This document shows positions 60,507 to 64,000 of a stretch of DNA of 64,000 bases, piece after piece. Under the pieces are notes generated by a model. That model was not told where the DNA came from, ran no database searches, and worked only from the letters and a program-made list of their open reading frames with translations. The stretch is from an uncultured Bacteroidota bacterium (GTDB lineage Bacteria > Bacteroidota > Bacteroidia > Flavobacteriales > Flavobacteriaceae). The translations under genes were made by a program, and so were the position numbers. The stretch lies in assembly GCA_902602415.1 (NCBI GenBank), contig CACKQW010000004.1:55497-119496 (forward strand), in the 5' to 3' direction. Position 1 is the stretch's first letter, and each line of letters starts with the position of its first letter.

Positions 60507-61667
60507 ATGAGGTTTCAACTTTTTTATATTCTAGCTACTTTTTTTATAATTTGTTCATGTGATACTGATGATATATTACCAGCAATTACAATGGATGTCA
60601 GTGATTTTCAATTTGATGAAAATTATGCAGATCAAATTCAAATTAATGCGAGTGTAAATGTACCTGCAGATGAAGACATTAATCTAACAGTTCTCACCAG
60701 TGGTTTGGCTACTATAGATGAGGACTATAGTATTAGTGCATCTTCAATTACTATTTCTGAGGGATCTTCATCAGGCTCAGTATCCATTGCTTTAATCGAT
60801 GATTTTGAAAGTGAAGGGGATGAAACTATTGAAATTGATATTTCTTCCAATGGAAACTTTCTTTTTTTGAATCCTCAATTGACCATCACAATTATTGATG
60901 ATGATTATGATACAGACGGAGATGGAATTGTGGACGTTAATGATAGTTGCCCCGAAACTGCGGGTCCAATTGAGGGATCTGGATGTCCTGACACAGATGG
61001 TGATGGAATTTATGATAATGAAGACCAATGTCCTGATGAGCCTGGAGATGCTGAAAATAATGGATGTCCTCTTGTTGATGCTGATGGCGATGGGGTATTA
61101 GATGGATTTGATGATTGTCCGAATGAGCCAGGACCTGCTCAGTACAATGGATGTCCATCTCCACAGATATTAATTAATGAAGTATTGTATGATCCGCCCA
61201 ATGATTTGCCTGGAGATGCTAACGGGGACGGGACCCGTGAACCTCAAGAAGATGAGTTCATTGAATTTTATAATTATGGAGGTGATTTAGATATTTCAGG
61301 TTGGTCTGTTCATGATAATGCTGAGGAAAGACATATATTTCCTGAGGGTACTGTAATTCCAGCAGGTGGCGTTTTAGTTTTGTTTGGTGGTGGAACTCCT
61401 ACTGGAACTTTTGGTGGATCCATTGTGCAGGTTGCATCAGAGGGTATTTTAAATATGAACAATAGCGGTGATTTTGTTACTGTTTATGATAGCAATAATA
61501 TTTCTGTTTTAACATTTGATATTGAGCCCTTATCAAATAATCCAAACGAATCCTATACTAGAAATCCTGATATTACGGGAGAATTTGAACAACATGCTGG
61601 AATTGCAGAAGCAAATGGGGCATTATTTTCACCAGGAACAACGGTTGATGGCTCAAATTTTAATTAA
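60507..61667 (+). CDS. Surface lipoprotein with Calx-beta, thrombospondin-3 repeats and lamin-tail domain
   Basis: The 386-residue lipoprotein has a lipobox (FIICSC, Cys near 18). A Calx-beta domain follows (about 25-130: [40 protein letters not shown]). Then come three to four calcium-binding thrombospondin type-3 repeats ([45 protein letters not shown]) at about 132-215. A C-terminal lamin-tail domain starts at [16 protein letters not shown]. It is probably a calcium-stabilised cell-surface protein. The next gene is an OprP-like porin only 1 bp after its stop, so a shared role is likely. Confidence 0.88.
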   Translation: MRFQLFYILATFFIICSCDTDDILPAITMDVSDFQFDENYADQIQINASVNVPADEDINLTVLTSGLATIDEDYSISASSITISEGSSSGSVSIALIDDFESEGDETIEIDISSNGNFLFLNPQLTITIIDDDYDTDGDGIVDVNDSCPETAGPIEGSGCPDTDGDGIYDNEDQCPDEPGDAENNGCPLVDADGDGVLDGFDDCPNEPGPAQYNGCPSPQILINEVLYDPPNDLPGDANGDGTREPQEDEFIEFYNYGGDLDISGWSVHDNAEERHIFPEGTVIPAGGVLVLFGGGTPTGTFGGSIVQVASEGILNMNNSGDFVTVYDSNNISVLTFDIEPLSNNPNESYTRNPDITGEFEQHAGIAEANGALFSPGTTVDGSNFN

Positions 61668-61668
61668 T

Positions 61669-62967
61669 ATGAAATATTTTAAAGTATTACCATTTTTATT
61701 TTTTCTTATTAATCTTAGTGCGCAAGATGTAGAAATGCAATCTTACTCTTTTGGAGAGGGATTAAGATTTGTTGGAGAATCTGGGTACAACGTTAGAATT
61801 ACTGGTTACGCTCAACCAATGTCAGAACTGAAAAGAATTAATTCTGAAGAGTCCAACTCATCCAGGTACAGAATGAGAAGAGTTCGTTTAAGGATGGATG
61901 GCCAGTCAAGTAATGAGAGATTTAAGTACCGTTTTCAAGTTGATCTCAGTGGAGTTTCAGAAATTGGTGAATCAGATGAGGATCCTTTGCTAGACGCTTA
62001 CGTTGATTATGCCTTGACCAATAGAATTTCAGTAAAATTTGGACAAAGATCTACTTACACTGATAACAGAGAACTTTTTATGAATTCTAATTCTTTGCAA
62101 CTCGTAGAAAGAAGTAGATTAACTTCTGCATTTTCCTCCATAAGAGAATTTGGACTATTTATTTCTGGAAGATTCAGGGCTGGAAGAGGTTCTTATTTGA
62201 GACCACACTTTGTATTGACAAATGGAGATGGTAAAAATGTTTATTCAAGAGATAGAGGAGGTTTAAAAATTGGTGGGAGGCTAGATTATTTACCCTTCGG
62301 TCTCTTTACAAATATGGGTCAATTTAGGCAAATTGATGTCATGCGTGAACAAGTTCCCAAACTTGTTGTTGGTGTACATTACAGCAAAAATAATGGGATG
62401 AGTAGTAGAAGAGGAAGATATAGTGGTAGAATTATTTATTTAAATGCAAACGATCAAGAATCACTGCCTGATTATACAAAATATGGAGTTGATTTTTTAT
62501 TTAAGTACAAAGGATTTTCAGCACTTGGAGAGTATATTAAATCCACTGCTGAAGTTCCAAGTGATATCACAAAAAGAATCAGAAATAATGGATCAATCAG
62601 TGAGAGTTTTTTGGTAAATGAAGTTCAGGATGTTGACTCTTATGTTAAGGGAAGAATGATGCTTGGAAGTGCTTATAACATTCAAATGGGTTATTTATTT
62701 AAAAATGGATTTTCCATTGACTCAAGATATACACATCTGATTGCGGATGAGAATTCTTTTTTAAATAATGAGACATTTTATAATAGACCAAATTATTACA
62801 CATTAGGTGTCAGTAAGCTACTGGGAAGAAATTACGGTTTTAAAGTGCAAGCCTCCGTTACACATGTGGATGGAAGCCTAGGAATCAATCATGATCTAGA
62901 CACAAATACTCCCGCAATTTTTGAAGATGAAATTATTTTTAGACTCATAACAACAATTTCCTTTTAA
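61669..62967 (+). CDS. OprP/OprO-like porin
   Basis: The 432-residue outer-membrane protein has a signal peptide (about 1-18, ending NLSAQ) and many barrel-strand patterns (RYRMRRVRLRMDGQSS, RFKYRFQVDLSG, ISVKFGQRSTYTDNRELFM). It ends in Phe (RLITTISF), as exported barrels do. The pattern of arginines and the VKFGQ and LVERSRLTSAFSSIREFGLF blocks match the phosphate-selective porin O/P family. Phosphate transport is not shown. The ATG at 61669 was chosen because the longer frame runs through the preceding lamin-tail gene. Confidence 0.85.
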   Translation: MKYFKVLPFLFFLINLSAQDVEMQSYSFGEGLRFVGESGYNVRITGYAQPMSELKRINSEESNSSRYRMRRVRLRMDGQSSNERFKYRFQVDLSGVSEIGESDEDPLLDAYVDYALTNRISVKFGQRSTYTDNRELFMNSNSLQLVERSRLTSAFSSIREFGLFISGRFRAGRGSYLRPHFVLTNGDGKNVYSRDRGGLKIGGRLDYLPFGLFTNMGQFRQIDVMREQVPKLVVGVHYSKNNGMSSRRGRYSGRIIYLNANDQESLPDYTKYGVDFLFKYKGFSALGEYIKSTAEVPSDITKRIRNNGSISESFLVNEVQDVDSYVKGRMMLGSAYNIQMGYLFKNGFSIDSRYTHLIADENSFLNNETFYNRPNYYTLGVSKLLGRNYGFKVQASVTHVDGSLGINHDLDTNTPAIFEDEIIFRLITTISF

Positions 62968-62969
62968 AA

Positions 62970-64000
62970 ATGTTTCGATTAGTTTTTTTAATAATTTTTA
63001 TTTTATTTGGATATAACAAAACCCATTCGCAATTAAATCAGCAATCCAAAAAAATAACAAAAACATTTTTTGAGGATTTTACTGACTTACAAGACAATAC
63101 CCCAGCATTAAAAAAGAAAAAGGGCTTTACAAATCAAAAAGAATTAAATCTATTTATTGAGGAATTAAAAAAGAATTTTCCAAATTTAGTTGAGCTTGAT
63201 TATATTGGTCAAACCCAAAAGGGGAAAAAAATACCAATTGTTTATTTATGCGACAAAAGCTTTAAAGATTCAAAGAAAATAAGAATTTGGATGCAGGGTG
63301 GTTCTCACGGCAATGAGCCAGCAAGTACAGAGACATTATTATTTTTAATACATGAGCTTCTTCACAATCTTGAAAATAGGTACTTATTAGAAAAGATTCG
63401 TTTTGCTTTTGTTCCAATGCTAAATATTGATGGGTATTTAAAAAATGACAGATATTCCAATAATGGACTGGATTTGAACAGAGATCATACCAAGTTGATG
63501 TCCCCTGAAATTATTGCATCAGTTCAGGCGTTTTCTAAATTTGATCCGCATATTGCACTTGATTTTCATGAATATAGACCATTTAGAAAAGATTTTGCTC
63601 AACTTAGCACATTTGGAATTTCATCAATCTATGATTTTATGTTTTTACACTCTGGAAATTTGAATGTTTCGGAAAATATAAGAGTAGTTAACGACACTCT
63701 TTTTGTTGCGAATGCAAAGAAATCTTTAGATGAGTTTGGTTTCAGACATAGACATTATATGAAGTCTGAAAAATATAAAGGGGAAATTAATTTTTCAACT
63801 GGATCAAATACAGCAAGATCAAGTTCTAATTATTATGCTTTGAATAATGCGTTTGCAACTCTTTTTGAAATTAGGGGAGTAGGAATTGGAAAAACATCTT
63901 TCAAAAGAAGAATTAAATCTGGATTAACGGTTGGATTTTCATACATTAAAACAGCGTACAAAAATTATGATTTTATTTTGAATCAAATTGAATTAGCAAA
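62970..64000 (+). CDS. M14-family zinc carboxypeptidase, 3' end outside window
   Basis: About 343 codons are visible before the window ends, so the stop is not seen. A signal peptide (1-21, ending THSQ) leads into an M14 domain. Zinc ligands are His113 and Glu116 in GSHGNEP and His200 in LDFHEYR. The substrate-binding block DLNRDH (168-173) and the probable general-base Glu300 in TLFEIRG are present, so the enzyme looks active. The protein is likely periplasmic or secreted and removes C-terminal residues from peptides. It starts 2 bp after the porin gene, completing a tight three-gene cluster. Confidence 0.88.
   Translation, partial: MFRLVFLIIFILFGYNKTHSQLNQQSKKITKTFFEDFTDLQDNTPALKKKKGFTNQKELNLFIEELKKNFPNLVELDYIGQTQKGKKIPIVYLCDKSFKDSKKIRIWMQGGSHGNEPASTETLLFLIHELLHNLENRYLLEKIRFAFVPMLNIDGYLKNDRYSNNGLDLNRDHTKLMSPEIIASVQAFSKFDPHIALDFHEYRPFRKDFAQLSTFGISSIYDFMFLHSGNLNVSENIRVVNDTLFVANAKKSLDEFGFRHRHYMKSEKYKGEINFSTGSNTARSSSNYYALNNAFATLFEIRGVGIGKTSFKRRIKSGLTVGFSYIKTAYKNYDFILNQIELA

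Noticed and set aside
60792..61164. Open frames on both strands over the calcium-repeat region
   Set aside because: They are by-products of the repetitive GAT/GGA codons of the thrombospondin-3 repeats; their translations are low-complexity Met/Ile/Leu or His/Gln runs.
61516..61668. Long N-terminal extension of the porin
   Set aside because: It overlaps the lamin-tail gene in another frame and lacks a signal peptide; the ATG at 61669 begins a normal one.
1..64000. Insertion sequence, integron, phage or defence system
   Set aside because: No transposase, integrase, terminal repeats, restriction, toxin-antitoxin or CRISPR-associated genes were recognised; gene content and spacing look chromosomal throughout.

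Overview
The window looks like a contiguous piece of chromosome from a marine member of the Flavobacteriia (Bacteroidota) with a small, AT-rich, tightly packed genome. The signals are: a SusC/SusD glycan uptake locus; secreted proteins ending in type IX secretion (T9SS) sorting domains; a DnaE polymerase fused to an N-terminal proofreading exonuclease; ribosomal proteins S16 and L25 with long C-terminal tails; mevalonate-pathway genes; many GTG/TTG starts without obvious Shine-Dalgarno sequences; and repeated TAnnTTTG promoter boxes typical of the Bacteroidota sigma factor. Gaps between genes are short (none above 300 bases) and several convergent genes overlap at their tails. No transposon, phage, CRISPR array or rRNA operon was seen.

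Layout. 1-2.5 kb: tyrS and a LuxE-like acyltransferase-family gene. 2.5-4.2 kb: a T9SS lamin-tail protein. 4.3-9.6 kb: a run of plus-strand genes for a two-component system, TrmB, an alkyltransferase-like DNA repair protein, an Mrp-type ATPase, a NifU-domain protein and a ferredoxin-NADP reductase-like flavoprotein. 9.6-14.1 kb (minus strand): rpsP-rimM, then a Rieske oxygenase, a glutaryl-CoA dehydrogenase-like enzyme and a DUF3050 protein. 14.2-19.6 kb: a lipoprotein, dnaE, trxA and tRNA-Asp. 19.6-23.8 kb: a secreted esterase, a minus-strand YceI/beta-barrel/Rieske trio and a DFR-like reductase.

23.8-34.9 kb holds the most distinctive system: a compact polysaccharide utilisation locus (SusC, SusD, two lipoproteins that are probably surface glycan-binding proteins, a GH16 laminarinase-type endoglucanase, a GH3 beta-glucosidase and a LacI-family regulator), very likely for laminarin or a similar beta-1,3-glucan. 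Its upstream region carries an 18-bp perfect palindrome of LacI-operator type and, just before it, a probable small RNA gene with its own promoter box and terminator.

34.8-42.5 kb: DUF456 protein, ruvC, hemW (apparently with a rare start codon), tRNA-Leu(UAG), tesB, mevalonate-pathway mvaD and a mevalonate-kinase-like gene, a UbiA prenyltransferase, an orphan lipoprotein and tRNA-Leu(CAA). 42.6-56.3 kb: housekeeping genes prs, rplY, pth, ribF, serS, rsmA, mgtE, arsC-like, a GNAT gene, mfd, an LD-carboxypeptidase and a short metG. 56.3-64 kb: acyl-CoA synthetase, DASS transporter and esterase on the minus strand, then a plus-strand surface cluster of a calcium-repeat/lamin-tail lipoprotein, an OprP-like porin and an M14 carboxypeptidase cut by the window end.
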